64,000 nt of DNA from Acetobacterium tundrae (GCF_008086615.1 NZ_RXYB01000008.1:62001-126000); one strand, 5' to 3'; shown: positions 25,967 to 36,257, counted from the first letter of the stretch. Notes: generated by a model not told the origin, from the sequence alone. Translations and numbers: made by a program.

Positions 25967-27331
25967 TTAAATTAATTTACAAAGCGACTCCAGATAACCG
26001 CAAATTGCCAAAAGCGCCAAACCCCAGATAACTCTTTTTTGATTTTTAGGAGACAAGCTTGAATTGAATTCCTGATATATCAAAAGTCCCAAAATAGCCA
26101 TGGCAATGTATTGAAATAAGAATGTCCGTGCCCCAGACTTATATACGGTTGGAGAAAATCCCATCGCAACCCGCGACATGATCCCTGCGCCCATTACCAG
26201 AACTGCAATCCATCGTTTCTGAGAATCTTTGAACAAAGTAATCGTCATAGCCATTAATGAAATCACGAATATTGTCATTGCCGCAAGTACCAGGTAATGG
26301 TAAACTCCCAAAGTTCCGCTGGTAATACCTTGAAAAGAAATCCAGTCAGTAATATTATTTCCCGTTAATAACTTGTAACCACAGGCAAATTTGGGGCTCA
26401 AAACGACAACCCGAGCCATATCAATCAGTGCGCAAATAACAAACGGCAATATCCCCATTATTCTTGGAACCCAAGTTTGATACTTTTTCCAGGAATAAAG
26501 CCAAGCTAACCCTAAAACGGTTAGCATGATAAAATTTTGATCAATCGTGACAATAAACGATGTAGCTGATAAGGTCATCTTCTGAAGAAGGCCAAAAGAG
26601 GCATATTCCGGAAATTGTGAAGCAATTTCCGCTATGTCGCGAACGGCATTTCCCGGGCAAAGAAGAATAAAAATCAAATTACCAATTAAAACAATGGTGG
26701 TAAAAATCGTATAGCCAGAAATATTTTTTTTGGCTATAAAGAAAATGCAAAATATAAAATAAAATGACACTAAAATTGCCGCCATAATTTCCATATTCAT
26801 GCCAAAAACGGTGGCAATAAAATACACCGGATATTCGTACCATTTAATCTCTTCATTAAACAGTATTTTTTTGAGTGGGTATAACGCCACCAGACTCAAC
26901 GTAAGCGGCCAAAAATAATGAATACTGGTGACGACCCATCCTGCCGTTGTCAACATTGAAACAAACGGCACACATGCTAAAAGCAGCACAATAATCCAAT
27001 TCATTTTTCGGTGATTGTCATAAACAAAGAGTTTTGAAATCATAAAGGCCAATAAGAAATAAACGGAAACATCAAAAATGGAAAACAGAAAAAACGAATT
27101 GCCTGCAAAGAATGCCGCTACCGGCATAATAATAATCCGGGAACTCCATTCATAAAAAGACTGTGAAACAAAAGTTAATACCGGTTCTTTATAAAAAATC
27201 GTTCCATAGGTGATGTCATCTCCTGATGGGCTTAAAAAAAAGTGCATAATCAAAATGAAAAAGGTAAAAACCAGTATTGGAAAGTAATTCCAACGTGTCA
27301 CACTTTTTATTTTTGTTTTTATTATTTCCAA
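25967..27331 (-). CDS. polytopic membrane protein, DUF6056/GT-C-like
   Basis: A 454-aa protein with about ten TMs. After TM1 comes an outer loop with SGDDITYG, the acidic pair expected at the metal or lipid-phosphate site of GT-C glycosyltransferases; a similar ADDYVY motif stands at the same place in the upstream neighbour. I associate both with the DUF6056 type of putative surface-glycan membrane proteins; activity is unproven. The start is TTG 27331 with GGAGAG upstream, 15 nt after the preceding stop. It is the last gene of the glycan operon, 33 nt before the terminator of the convergent LCP gene. Confidence 0.75.
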   Translation of the reverse strand: MEIIKTKIKSVTRWNYFPILVFTFFILIMHFFLSPSGDDITYGTIFYKEPVLTFVSQSFYEWSSRIIIMPVAAFFAGNSFFLFSIFDVSVYFLLAFMISKLFVYDNHRKMNWIIVLLLACVPFVSMLTTAGWVVTSIHYFWPLTLSLVALYPLKKILFNEEIKWYEYPVYFIATVFGMNMEIMAAILVSFYFIFCIFFIAKKNISGYTIFTTIVLIGNLIFILLCPGNAVRDIAEIASQFPEYASFGLLQKMTLSATSFIVTIDQNFIMLTVLGLAWLYSWKKYQTWVPRIMGILPFVICALIDMARVVVLSPKFACGYKLLTGNNITDWISFQGITSGTLGVYHYLVLAAMTIFVISLMAMTITLFKDSQKRWIAVLVMGAGIMSRVAMGFSPTVYKSGARTFLFQYIAMAILGLLIYQEFNSSLSPKNQKRVIWGLALLAICGYLESLCKLI

Positions 27332-27345
27332 AACTTTCTCTCCTT

Positions 27346-28707
27346 CTATGGTTCTAAAACAATGTTTTTAACACCATAATAATCTGCAAGGGCACGATTT
27401 ACCCAGTGATTGGGATCCATTTGAACATCTTTCAGGCCATACATACCATTATGGTCGGTTAACGGTGTAATTCCCGGAACAGCAATGACGTCTTCAGCTT
27501 TATTTTCGTTTATGATTTCAATGCGGGTTTCCGACTCCTTGAAAACGGTAATCGCATCAATACCCACATACCCTAACGACATCACATAATATAGCAGCAC
27601 TGCTGTAAAGGGTATTAGAATCAACTGATGATTCCATTTTATTTCAAGTTGATCAACCGCATAAACAATGGCAATGCTAATCATTGCCGATAAGCCAAAC
27701 ATGGCTCGAGGCGGAAATTTAGGAGGTGCCAGCATCACAAACATCGCAGCCGCTGCGGCAATAATAAAAATGCCAAATACCATCAAAATATTTCGATCCT
27801 TTTTCTTATATAATAGCAAGCCGGCAATCACTGCTAAAATCAGCAAAGGCATTAAATCATATAAATTATAGGCAAAATAGGAAAACTTCGTAATAATAGG
27901 ATTGGAACCCACCATCTGCGTTACTTCCGCGATGGGGGCTTCATTGGTTGTTCTCATTCCATTTCCCGGAGCAAAAATCATGCATAAAAAAGAAATCATC
28001 GAAAAAATGATGCCAGTCCAGGCAAAATAAGGAATTTTTATTTTGCGTTTATAAAAAAGCAAGCTGAACAAGATCATAATAAGAATCATTGCTCCTGCTG
28101 AATTCTCATTGGTTATCCCACTCATAAAAAACAAAGGGATTAAAACGACGGCCAGCCACTTACTCTTTAACAGCGCGGTCTGCTTCTCTTCGTAAAAACG
28201 GAAAGGCAAAAGGGCCAGAACAATCAGAGTTCCACACCATAAATAATTGCAGGAACCGGTAAGCCAAATAACAGTCTGCCCAAATACCGGAGTGAAAAAC
28301 CAGACTAGAATAGTAACCAGCAGTAATTTAAACGCACTGATTTTGCGTCCAACGGCTAAAAAATAAACAGTTAAAACAAATACAATATAACACAGACTAT
28401 TCGACACATTAAAAACTTCTTTTCCCCACAGCATAAACAGTCGGTTAAAAAGCTCTGCGACAAGCCTTCCACCCCAGCTTAGGTAAAAAAGAATCAGGGA
28501 TTGTACAATATCCCCAAAAGAATTAATGGGAGTACTGGTACCGGCAATAAATTTATAAACATAATCGTCAGCAATCAAAGGGGTTTTAATGTTTAGAAAC
28601 AACATATAACAAAAAGTGAAAATAAGGATAACCCCAAAAATAATAATATTTGTTCTTGAGGTTATCTCCCTATCAACAAGTTCAAAATACTTTTCTTTCT
28701 TCTTCAA
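27346..28707 (-). CDS. polytopic membrane protein, DUF6056/GT-C-like
   Basis: A 453-aa protein with about ten TMs and a C-terminal soluble tail of about 60 residues. LIADDYVYKF after TM1 parallels SGDDITYG of the next gene, so the two look like diverged paralogues in tandem. GT-C-like glycan modification using a polyprenyl-phosphate sugar is inferred from topology and context only. The start is TTG (28707) with a weak GGATGG upstream; an ATG further downstream in the frame would remove part of TM1, so I keep the TTG. Confidence 0.72.
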   Translation of the reverse strand: MKKKEKYFELVDREITSRTNIIIFGVILIFTFCYMLFLNIKTPLIADDYVYKFIAGTSTPINSFGDIVQSLILFYLSWGGRLVAELFNRLFMLWGKEVFNVSNSLCYIVFVLTVYFLAVGRKISAFKLLLVTILVWFFTPVFGQTVIWLTGSCNYLWCGTLIVLALLPFRFYEEKQTALLKSKWLAVVLIPLFFMSGITNENSAGAMILIMILFSLLFYKRKIKIPYFAWTGIIFSMISFLCMIFAPGNGMRTTNEAPIAEVTQMVGSNPIITKFSYFAYNLYDLMPLLILAVIAGLLLYKKKDRNILMVFGIFIIAAAAAMFVMLAPPKFPPRAMFGLSAMISIAIVYAVDQLEIKWNHQLILIPFTAVLLYYVMSLGYVGIDAITVFKESETRIEIINENKAEDVIAVPGITPLTDHNGMYGLKDVQMDPNHWVNRALADYYGVKNIVLEP

Positions 28708-28805
28708 TAATCAAAACCATCCATTCTTAATTTATTCATTTTGTTTAAAATCGCTTTATATGAATTTTTCATTGTTGCCATAGTTTGTTTATATCCACTT
28801 TAAAT

Positions 28806-30974
28806 TCAATTGTTATATATCACTTGATAAATAAATATTGTACCAGCATCATTCTGGCTTTGTTTAATAAATGAAACGTTTTGATTGTTAAATTTCTCTA
28901 ATGGATTATAAGAAACAATGTATTTTACATTAAGTTTTTCTAAGTCATTTACATTCAGTGTGATTTTTATATGATCTGTGGCAATCAATTCAAATTTAGT
29001 TTTTTCCGAAGCACTAAATTCTATTTGAATATGTGCAAAACGATTATATATTGTATAATCATTTGTGTCATTACTTATCTGCGCCCACAATCTGTTATTT
29101 GGATAGTAGTGGACACTATTTAGTACTTTTCCTCCTTCAGCAAGGATATAATTAGGCAATGTTACCGAATCATATCCCATCCATAATCCCTTCGGATCTT
29201 CTTTAACCACTTCTTGTATTGACTTAGCAAGTACCGTTTCTTTAATCGGCGCGAGTCCCACATTAACAGGATTGACAAAAAATCCCGGAATGATTGAAAC
29301 AATGCAAACAAAAATCAAAACCACATATTTTTTTCCAATAATGAAAAAGTAATTCGCCAATAAAAAAATTATTATTGTAATACTTGTTCCGATTATTCCT
29401 AAATAACTGATTGCCTTATTAAAATAAAGCGCCAACAAAAAATAACAGCCTAAAATTGAAAGAAAAGCGATTATTCCTTTTTTACTAAAGCCCGCTCTTT
29501 CGTTTAATTGACTAATAACAATGCAACTAATATAGACTCCCATTAGCCCTGCCCCCATTAACGACATTTGCGGCGTGACCATATACAACAAAGTATATTT
29601 TGCAAATAATTCTGGAAAGGGTAGTAGTATCCATAAAGCAAACACAATATAAAACGCTATAAATATTTTTAAATAGGCGTTGTCAATATACTTTTTTTCT
29701 TTCCAGCTTTTCAAAATTATTATTAGTGATGCCGGAATAAAGGTTACATAAGCACTGGCAATACAATTATTCAGCAATGTTTCCGGGGGAACATCAACGA
29801 AAGGAATCAACCAGTTATATAAATATTTGGTCAAATCAGATATTCTCATTCCACCGCCGGTTATCATTCTGCTTCCAGGATATGACGTTGACATCATAAT
29901 GGTTATATCCGAAATTGACGGGATAATTGTAACTGCTACTACCGCTATTATAAAAATGACCGATAAAGTAATGAAGATAATATCTTGTTTTTTAATTTTT
30001 TTATAATTTTTAATTACTAAATAAATAAGCAACCCTAAAAAAACATATCCCAATACAATTTGAAATGCGGGATATAAATCTAAAATAAAATTTAGTCCAA
30101 AAATAACAACCATTGCGAGCAACAAAATCTTCTGATAAACCTTGCTGACCCTAAAATAATAAAATACAGCAACAAACAACGCTTGAAAAGCAATAACAAT
30201 TTCAATAACCGAAGTATCAAACCACCATGCAATCGTTGGCGAAAAAGCAATCCAAAATGCACCAACAAAAGATACATATCGACTCTCCTTAGTAATAATA
30301 TGTAGGAATTCATATGAAAACAAAAGTAATAATAATAATTTTAAGACCCAATGCCAAGCATAGCCTTGTTCGATAGGTAAGAAAAAGTATCCCCAATTAT
30401 AAGGATTTCCAATTGTAGAAATGTGTTCTATTGGTGTTTTTGTACTCATAAACAGCATATTTTGACCATCAACTCGAATGTCATCATTTACGGTTGGAAA
30501 ACCCTCGTTATATTGAGATAAAACCCAGGGTGTTTCCACCAGCCATTCATCCGATCGAATTGACCTTGCTTGCCCAAATATAACAGAATGCGATTCCTCA
30601 TAAGTCGTTGTCTCCCAAGATGCCAGAGATGAAAAATTGATTCCTAAAACGACCAATATAACAAACACAATCGTAGCTATTCGATATCGATAGTTGATAA
30701 AAAAATCAAGCAATATTTTTGTTGTTACCAAAAAACTTTTTCCCAGTTGATTCATTTTTATAAAATATATTGTCACCATTAAAAATAGGAACATCCATAC
30801 TGCGAAAAAACTAAACGCGATTTGTTTTCCAATAACAACAATGTTCTGAAAATCATTTTTCCAATAATATACTAAGCCGCATAGCAAAATCGCAATTAAA
30901 AACCCCAATATGCAAAAGAGTATTTTATTTTCTGTATTTCTACTCAGATTTTTCACTTTTTGATTCATCATCAT
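28806..30974 (-). CDS. large polytopic membrane protein, unidentified glycan-related type
   Basis: A 722-aa protein with about 13 TMs, a large first outer loop (about residues 115-200, with EESHSVIFGQARSIRSDEW) and a C-terminal soluble domain (about 590-722). The layout resembles YfhO-like and other GT-C membrane proteins of surface-glycan loci, but I cannot name a family. It lies between galE and the two DUF6056-like genes. Its DNA is very AT-rich. Starts at a run of three ATG behind a poor ribosome site (AAAGAGAAA). Confidence 0.7.
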   Translation of the reverse strand: MMMNQKVKNLSRNTENKILFCILGFLIAILLCGLVYYWKNDFQNIVVIGKQIAFSFFAVWMFLFLMVTIYFIKMNQLGKSFLVTTKILLDFFINYRYRIATIVFVILVVLGINFSSLASWETTTYEESHSVIFGQARSIRSDEWLVETPWVLSQYNEGFPTVNDDIRVDGQNMLFMSTKTPIEHISTIGNPYNWGYFFLPIEQGYAWHWVLKLLLLLLFSYEFLHIITKESRYVSFVGAFWIAFSPTIAWWFDTSVIEIVIAFQALFVAVFYYFRVSKVYQKILLLAMVVIFGLNFILDLYPAFQIVLGYVFLGLLIYLVIKNYKKIKKQDIIFITLSVIFIIAVVAVTIIPSISDITIMMSTSYPGSRMITGGGMRISDLTKYLYNWLIPFVDVPPETLLNNCIASAYVTFIPASLIIILKSWKEKKYIDNAYLKIFIAFYIVFALWILLPFPELFAKYTLLYMVTPQMSLMGAGLMGVYISCIVISQLNERAGFSKKGIIAFLSILGCYFLLALYFNKAISYLGIIGTSITIIIFLLANYFFIIGKKYVVLIFVCIVSIIPGFFVNPVNVGLAPIKETVLAKSIQEVVKEDPKGLWMGYDSVTLPNYILAEGGKVLNSVHYYPNNRLWAQISNDTNDYTIYNRFAHIQIEFSASEKTKFELIATDHIKITLNVNDLEKLNVKYIVSYNPLEKFNNQNVSFIKQSQNDAGTIFIYQVIYNN

Positions 30975-31020
30975 TATTTTTCTCTTTCATTCTATATTTA
31001 TAGTATTAACTAAGGTGATT

Positions 31021-31992
31021 TTAGTGCTTTTTTATTTTGTAATTCCAGGCTGTCTCAATTATTTTTTCAACATTTGTATAGTGGGGCTTCCATCCTAGTT
31101 CTTTCTTAGCCTTATCACTCGATGCTATTGAAACGGCAATATCACCTTCTCGTCTTGGTGATATTTTCACTGGAATATTCTTTTTTGTTACCTTGCGAGC
31201 TGCTTCAATCATCTCGTTAACTGAAAAGCCCTGGCCATTTCCAAGATTATAAATGCCACTTAAATTTTTATTAAGTTGCATGATTCCTAAAATATGCGCA
31301 TCTACCAAATCAACTACATGAATGAAATCACGAACGCCAGTACCATCCTTTGTTTCATAATCATTACCATATATTTCTATATATGGTCTTTCTTCTGCAG
31401 CAACTTCCAGTATAATTGGAATCAGAGCTGTATTCTTTTTCACATTTTGGCCAATCGGATATTTTTCATGCGCTCCGGCTACATTGAAATATCTAAATAC
31501 ACAATAATTCATCCCATATGCTTGTCTACAACTGTCTAAAATCTTTTCTACAAATGCTTTTGTCGTTCCATATGGACTAATTGGATCAATCGCATCTGTC
31601 TCTTCAACCGGAATTTTTTCTGTATTACCATATATTGCTGCCGTTGAAGAAAAGATAATTTTCTTTACTTCGTTTTCAACCATCACTTCTAATAAAGAAA
31701 TTGTTCCTGCCACATTATTATTAAAATATTTCAAAGGATCTTTTTCACTCTCAGCAATGACAATATCTGCTGCAAATTGCATAACAACATCAATTTTTTC
31801 TTTTTTAAAAATTTCGTTTAAAGACTTCTTATCTCGTATATCACATTGATAAAAAATAGCCCTTATATCCACTGCGCTTATAATGCCTTTTGACAAATTA
31901 TCAACAACAACAACATCATAACCTTGATCTAACAATTGAACAACTGCATGACTTCCTATATATCCTGCTCCGCCTGAAACCATTACTTTCAT
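31021..31992 (-). CDS. galE: UDP-glucose 4-epimerase
   Basis: A 323-aa extended SDR enzyme that interconverts UDP-glucose and UDP-galactose. NAD-binding GGAGYIGSH is at residues 7-15; the catalytic Ser/Thr region is IFSSTAAIYG and the Tyr-Lys pair is SPYGTTKAFVE. TGVRDFIHVVDLVDAH and YNLGNGQGFSV are typical GalE segments. Inside the glycan operon it would supply galactose or, in some homologues, GalNAc donors from the UDP-glucose made by galU. Substrate breadth cannot be told. Confidence 0.93.
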   Translation of the reverse strand: MKVMVSGGAGYIGSHAVVQLLDQGYDVVVVDNLSKGIISAVDIRAIFYQCDIRDKKSLNEIFKKEKIDVVMQFAADIVIAESEKDPLKYFNNNVAGTISLLEVMVENEVKKIIFSSTAAIYGNTEKIPVEETDAIDPISPYGTTKAFVEKILDSCRQAYGMNYCVFRYFNVAGAHEKYPIGQNVKKNTALIPIILEVAAEERPYIEIYGNDYETKDGTGVRDFIHVVDLVDAHILGIMQLNKNLSGIYNLGNGQGFSVNEMIEAARKVTKKNIPVKISPRREGDIAVSIASSDKAKKELGWKPHYTNVEKIIETAWNYKIKKH

Positions 31993-32154
31993 TAATATAC
32001 TCCTAATTTTTTATATAAATATTAATTTGATCAAACTTTTTTTCTTGACAATATTACATTATTTATCGTAATGTTCTCATATTAATTCAGTATTTATGCA
32101 TTTAGAATCACAATATCCTTAATTATTTGAACTAAAATATTATTGCTCTCTCTT

Positions 32155-34011
32155 TCAGACATAATAGAGATTAAAAACATACACTATTGAAATGAATAAA
32201 ATGCATACCGAAAACAAAATCACGATTGTATTCACTATTTCCGATTTGATTGAAGCACTATTTTTTTTTCTTTGAAACAAAAACAAAAACGGAAATATTA
32301 ATGGGATGAGATAACGCCCCTGAAATCCTAATACTGTAGTATTTCTAACAGGTGTGAATGTAATATACAAAGCTGTCATTGACAAACCTACAGTCAACAA
32401 ACAAACCATAAAGATAATTCCTCTGTCACGAATTTTTATTATTGATGTACTGTTATCTGTATCAATTCCTGATATTAAGAATAACATAAAAAATACAATT
32501 AACAATGCATCTCTTCCTAAATATCCAATGTATGCCAATGAAACACTCGCTCCGCCTAACAGATATTCCTTTTGTGTCATAATTGTTCTTAGTATTACCG
32601 CAGCGTAATTTATTGGATTATAAATTATTGATATTATCTGTTCTTTAGCATTAACTCCGGGAATGTTCCATTGAGATAATCCAAACTTTTGTCCATATAT
32701 AAAAGCACCCACAAAAGTCAAGCATCCCAATAATAAAATACTAAGTTTTATAATCCATTCTTTTTTTCTGGCAGTAAAATTGTCCTGTTTTAAAATCATT
32801 ACTAGCAGGAAGATGGGTACATAAGCTAACTTACTCGCTGTTATTAAAACAAAGCAACTACACATCATTACAAAATCAATTTTTCCCAGCATTTTTTTCT
32901 CAACGATCAATTTTATAATCAATGCAAAAATAAAAAAGCATAAACCATTAATTATAACATCAGCTGAGTAGGAAGCTGCCTGAAAAACAATTGTTGGCAG
33001 TAAGGCACATAAAAATAATAGCTTTTTCCCACATGGAATAATTTTGATAGCAAAATAAACAAGTGCTGCATACATCAACAAATTAAACATTCTCCCAAAA
33101 TAAAAAGAAATTAAAAAAGGGAAATTCATTATTTTGCTAATTACTATACCGAGTGAGCTGAACAAGTAAGGAATAAATGTATAACTAATTGCGGTAGTCG
33201 GATAATATGCCATTTCAGTATCAGCATAGTTTACTGATAAATTTTTTTGTGTAACAACACTATATTCTTCAAATGTACGATAATTTGGGTTTTCAATTTG
33301 AAGCTTTTTATCAAAAAATTCTTTTAAATGGCTCGGATATGCTATTTTATCTCCGTCTTGCATTACTAAATTGTTATTCGCTAAATTATAAGCCCTTATA
33401 AAATGTTCCGCTTCATCCCAGGAATAAAATGTAGGTGTCATGATTGAATTTAATAACCCAAAACATAAAATTAAAATTAGGAACACTACTTCCAGTTTTA
33501 CATTTCCTCTATTAAAAACGGTATAACCAACCACTCCCGATAATATAAAAAACAATAATATCATCAAAAATCTAAAAGGATTGAATTGAAAATAATTAGC
33601 ACCAAAAAATTCATCCATACAAATTTCTTGCCCTTTTCCATCCATGAAAGTTATCTGAATAGAATCAACCCAGTCATTGATACAGACACTTTTTTTATCT
33701 ATATTATTAATATTGTCTGCTTTTATTATGCCATTATAAGCAATTTGAATATTAATATTTTTATTAAAAGAATTTGTCTTAAATTCTAATTTATTAATAA
33801 AATGATTGATGCCATCTAAGCGAATAGTCGCCCCATTTTCAAGTATTTTATAATTTCCATTTTCTAGAACCATAAGATTGTCAGATGTTATTTCCGAAAT
33901 TCTTTCACTTTCATTTCCCCTTATAAAAAAATTCAAATTAAAAATAAAAATCTCTATACTAAGAGATAATATAATTATTATAATACCGGTTATTACTAAT
34001 TTTCTCTTCAT
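32155..34011 (-). CDS. DUF2142-type polytopic membrane protein
   Basis: A 618-aa protein with an N-terminal TM, a small outer beta-rich domain (about residues 30-140) and about ten further TMs. The motif MTPTFYSWDEAEHFIRAY (around residue 200) matches the DUF2142 signature, where a Pro-rich loop and DExxHF follow the second TM. These proteins occur in wall-polysaccharide loci and are suspected GT-C transferases. The DNA is among the most AT-rich of the window (the row 32161-32220 has only 13 G/C of 60), which suggests acquisition. It is preceded by GT2 and DUF2304 genes. Confidence 0.82.
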   Translation of the reverse strand: MKRKLVITGIIIIILSLSIEIFIFNLNFFIRGNESERISEITSDNLMVLENGNYKILENGATIRLDGINHFINKLEFKTNSFNKNINIQIAYNGIIKADNINNIDKKSVCINDWVDSIQITFMDGKGQEICMDEFFGANYFQFNPFRFLMILLFFILSGVVGYTVFNRGNVKLEVVFLILILCFGLLNSIMTPTFYSWDEAEHFIRAYNLANNNLVMQDGDKIAYPSHLKEFFDKKLQIENPNYRTFEEYSVVTQKNLSVNYADTEMAYYPTTAISYTFIPYLFSSLGIVISKIMNFPFLISFYFGRMFNLLMYAALVYFAIKIIPCGKKLLFLCALLPTIVFQAASYSADVIINGLCFFIFALIIKLIVEKKMLGKIDFVMMCSCFVLITASKLAYVPIFLLVMILKQDNFTARKKEWIIKLSILLLGCLTFVGAFIYGQKFGLSQWNIPGVNAKEQIISIIYNPINYAAVILRTIMTQKEYLLGGASVSLAYIGYLGRDALLIVFFMLFLISGIDTDNSTSIIKIRDRGIIFMVCLLTVGLSMTALYITFTPVRNTTVLGFQGRYLIPLIFPFLFLFQRKKNSASIKSEIVNTIVILFSVCILFISIVYVFNLYYV

Positions 34012-34045
34012 CTCTTTACCATAATTTAATACTGGTTTTCAATTT

Positions 34046-34822
34046 TTATAGCGCGTTTGATTTTTCACTGTTTTTATAAAAATGAAATATGAAATTTGCA
34101 ATGGGTGAAGGCCAAAACTTTTTCAACATCATTAAATCTTCCTCAGCTCTTTTCTTATTCTCAATTGTATTGGATGTTTCACTATCTTCATGAATTCTAT
34201 GGAACATCAGGGGTTCAGATATATATATATATCTTCCTTTGTATTTAGAAACTTTTTCCCATGCCGCCCAGTCTAAATTAGTATTTAGTTCCGTGTCAAA
34301 AGAAAAGTTTTGTAACAAACTTTTGTTATATGTCACCGATGGACAACAAATTGGATTTCCAAGAGAAAGTATTCTTCTTCTGATAAACCGATTACGATTT
34401 ACATGTTTTAATGGTGAAAGCATCAGCTCTTTTATCTTAATATTTCTATTTGGAGAAACAATTACGTCTTTTCTGATTTCACGATAATTAGAAAATGCAA
34501 TTAGACTGTCTTCATTTTTATCCATACTCATTAAAATCTTTTTTTGATAATCTTCTTTATAAACATCATCTTGATGAACCAATGTGACGTATTTAGAATC
34601 CGCACATTCATATCCGGAATTCCAATCAATCCCAATGCCACTAACATCATGAGTTCTGATTTCTATCTGATATTTCTTGCCTACTCCTTCAATCAGTTCA
34701 TTGGGTGTTGCTGTAGATATAATAATATTCTCTTTTGCTGTCTGTTTTAGTATTGAATCGACACACTCTTCTAAAAAGCGAGATTTTCCATAAGCACAAA
34801 TCACAAATATATGCTTCTTCAT
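34046..34822 (-). CDS. GT2-family glycosyltransferase
   Basis: A 258-aa cytoplasmic GT2 enzyme. The N-terminus IFVICAYGKSRFLEECVDSILKQ is the nucleotide-binding start of the fold, and LVHQDDVYKEDY carries the acidic metal motif (around residues 82-87). A C-terminal LDWAAWEKVSKYKGRYIYISEPLMFHRIHED is typical of transferases adding single sugars to lipid-linked glycans. The start lies 1 nt after the DUF2304 stop, so they are coupled. Sugar and acceptor unknown. Confidence 0.85.
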   Translation of the reverse strand: MKKHIFVICAYGKSRFLEECVDSILKQTAKENIIISTATPNELIEGVGKKYQIEIRTHDVSGIGIDWNSGYECADSKYVTLVHQDDVYKEDYQKKILMSMDKNEDSLIAFSNYREIRKDVIVSPNRNIKIKELMLSPLKHVNRNRFIRRRILSLGNPICCPSVTYNKSLLQNFSFDTELNTNLDWAAWEKVSKYKGRYIYISEPLMFHRIHEDSETSNTIENKKRAEEDLMMLKKFWPSPIANFIFHFYKNSEKSNAL

Positions 34823-34823
34823 T

Positions 34824-35183
34824 TTATTTATTCTCTGTTCTGAAATCTTCCAGAACCCTTACTCTTTTTTCTAATAAAGCACTAAATTGAATAAGCTCTT
34901 TATTTTTTTCAGCAAGAATACTTAATTGTTGACTGTTTCGAAATGAAAAGATCAATAAGAAAATAGATGTTAAAAAGAACAACAATGAAGGCGCATATGT
35001 TATTCCTACCAAATTGGCTAAAAATATTATAATATCAGGAAAGATTGCTAATATTAAAATGAAAAACGCACCAACCATCCATAAAATGCTTTCACCTTCA
35101 GACATCATATGTTTTTGCACATTAATAAAAATAAAAACAATCAACAAAATGCCAATTGCAATATAAAATAAATTTGTTATCAT
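34824..35183 (-). CDS. DUF2304 membrane protein
   Basis: A 119-aa protein with three TMs (about residues 3-20, 33-55, 65-83) and a helical C-terminal tail with a short coiled coil. The length, three-helix layout and position directly behind a DPM1-like GT2 gene (overlap of 4 nt) match DUF2304 proteins, which accompany polyprenyl-phosphate sugar synthases and are thought to anchor or assist them. Confidence 0.82.
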   Translation of the reverse strand: MITNLFYIAIGILLIVFIFINVQKHMMSEGESILWMVGAFFILILAIFPDIIIFLANLVGITYAPSLLFFLTSIFLLIFSFRNSQQLSILAEKNKELIQFSALLEKRVRVLEDFRTENK

Positions 35184-35902
35184 TTTTTATTAGCCTTTCC
35201 ATATAAATTTGTTGCAAATACAATGATAATGTAATAAAACATTTTTATCATATATTTTATCGGTTTTATAATCCCCCCGTGCATACTTTCTCCAAATTCT
35301 CGATTCTTCATTTCAACTGGAATTTCGCCAATTGTCACGCCTTGATAAATAAGTTGAATCAATAGATTTGCATCAGGAAATTCAGGATATCCATACATTT
35401 TTGAAAGGGGCAAAAAAACATCTCGTTTAATAACTTGGAGACCTGATGTTGGGTCCGATATTTTTTTTCCAGTCAACATTTTGATGATTTTTTGAAATAA
35501 TCCCGTTCCAACTTTTCTGAAAAAAGAATGTGAATATGATGTTTCTTTTAAAAATCGGGAGCCGATCACAACTCCAATATTTTTTTCCAAAGCATATTTA
35601 TACATTTTTTTTGCTTCTGAAGCTAAATGCTGTCCATCTCCATCAAATTGAATAAGATAATCATAACCATATTCGACTGCATACTTCAATCCGGTTTGGA
35701 CGGCATAAGAATAGCCTAAATTTATAGGCAAATCAACATATTCAACATTTTCAATCTTTTTTATTACTTCCAAGGTATTATCTTTGGAACAATCATTTAC
35801 AAATAATATGTCTGCTTCCTTGAAATTCGAATTTATATCTTCAACAACATTTTCTAAATTCATCGCTTCATTATAAGCTGGTATAATCATTAATACTTTC
35901 AT
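35180..35902 (-). CDS. DPM1-like GT2 glycosyltransferase
   Basis: A 240-aa enzyme resembling dolichol-/polyprenyl-phosphate mannose or glucose synthases: MIIPAYNEAMNLENVVEDI at the N-terminus, FVNDCSKDNT, LIQFDGDGQH (DxD around residue 87), and VIGSRFLKETSYSHSFFRKVGTGL near the active-site end. It would charge undecaprenyl phosphate with one sugar on the inner face of the membrane. It is coupled to DUF2304 and lies 7 nt behind an EamA-like small carrier, a set that fits synthesis and flipping of a monosaccharide donor. Confidence 0.88.
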   Translation of the reverse strand: MKVLMIIPAYNEAMNLENVVEDINSNFKEADILFVNDCSKDNTLEVIKKIENVEYVDLPINLGYSYAVQTGLKYAVEYGYDYLIQFDGDGQHLASEAKKMYKYALEKNIGVVIGSRFLKETSYSHSFFRKVGTGLFQKIIKMLTGKKISDPTSGLQVIKRDVFLPLSKMYGYPEFPDANLLIQLIYQGVTIGEIPVEMKNREFGESMHGGIIKPIKYMIKMFYYIIIVFATNLYGKANKK

Positions 35903-35909
35903 TCGACCA

Positions 35910-36257
35910 TCATCCTTTAATATTCATCAGAACTACCCCACCTAAAACACAGGCAATCCCCAGCCATTGAAATGTCCCAATATTCTCTCCTAAGATAAAA
36001 ATTGAAGCCAGAATGATCAGTACTTGTGATAAACCCGTTGCCATTGGTGCAATGTAACTCAAGTTGTATTTCTGCACAATTACTATCCACATTAAGAAAC
36101 TAATGATATAAAGGAACAGTCCTAATAACGTTGTGTAGGACAACGATAAATTGAAAAAACTGCTATTTAAAGCAAATGCATTATTATTCGCTCCAACCTT
36201 TACCAGTGTCAATCCGCTAACCGTACAAACCAAATAACATAAAAATAATATAATCAT
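35910..36257 (-). CDS. small EamA/SMR-like membrane carrier
   Basis: A 115-aa protein with four TMs of the drug/metabolite transporter superfamily, half the size of standard EamA proteins and similar to ArnE/ArnF, which flip undecaprenyl-phosphate aminoarabinose. The last two TMs (APMATGLSQVLIILASIFILGE, then WLGIACVLGGVVLM) are typical. Placed directly before the DPM1-like gene, it may flip the lipid-linked sugar made there, probably as a homodimer. This role is inferred from context. Confidence 0.78.
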   Translation of the reverse strand: MIILFLCYLVCTVSGLTLVKVGANNNAFALNSSFFNLSLSYTTLLGLFLYIISFLMWIVIVQKYNLSYIAPMATGLSQVLIILASIFILGENIGTFQWLGIACVLGGVVLMNIKG

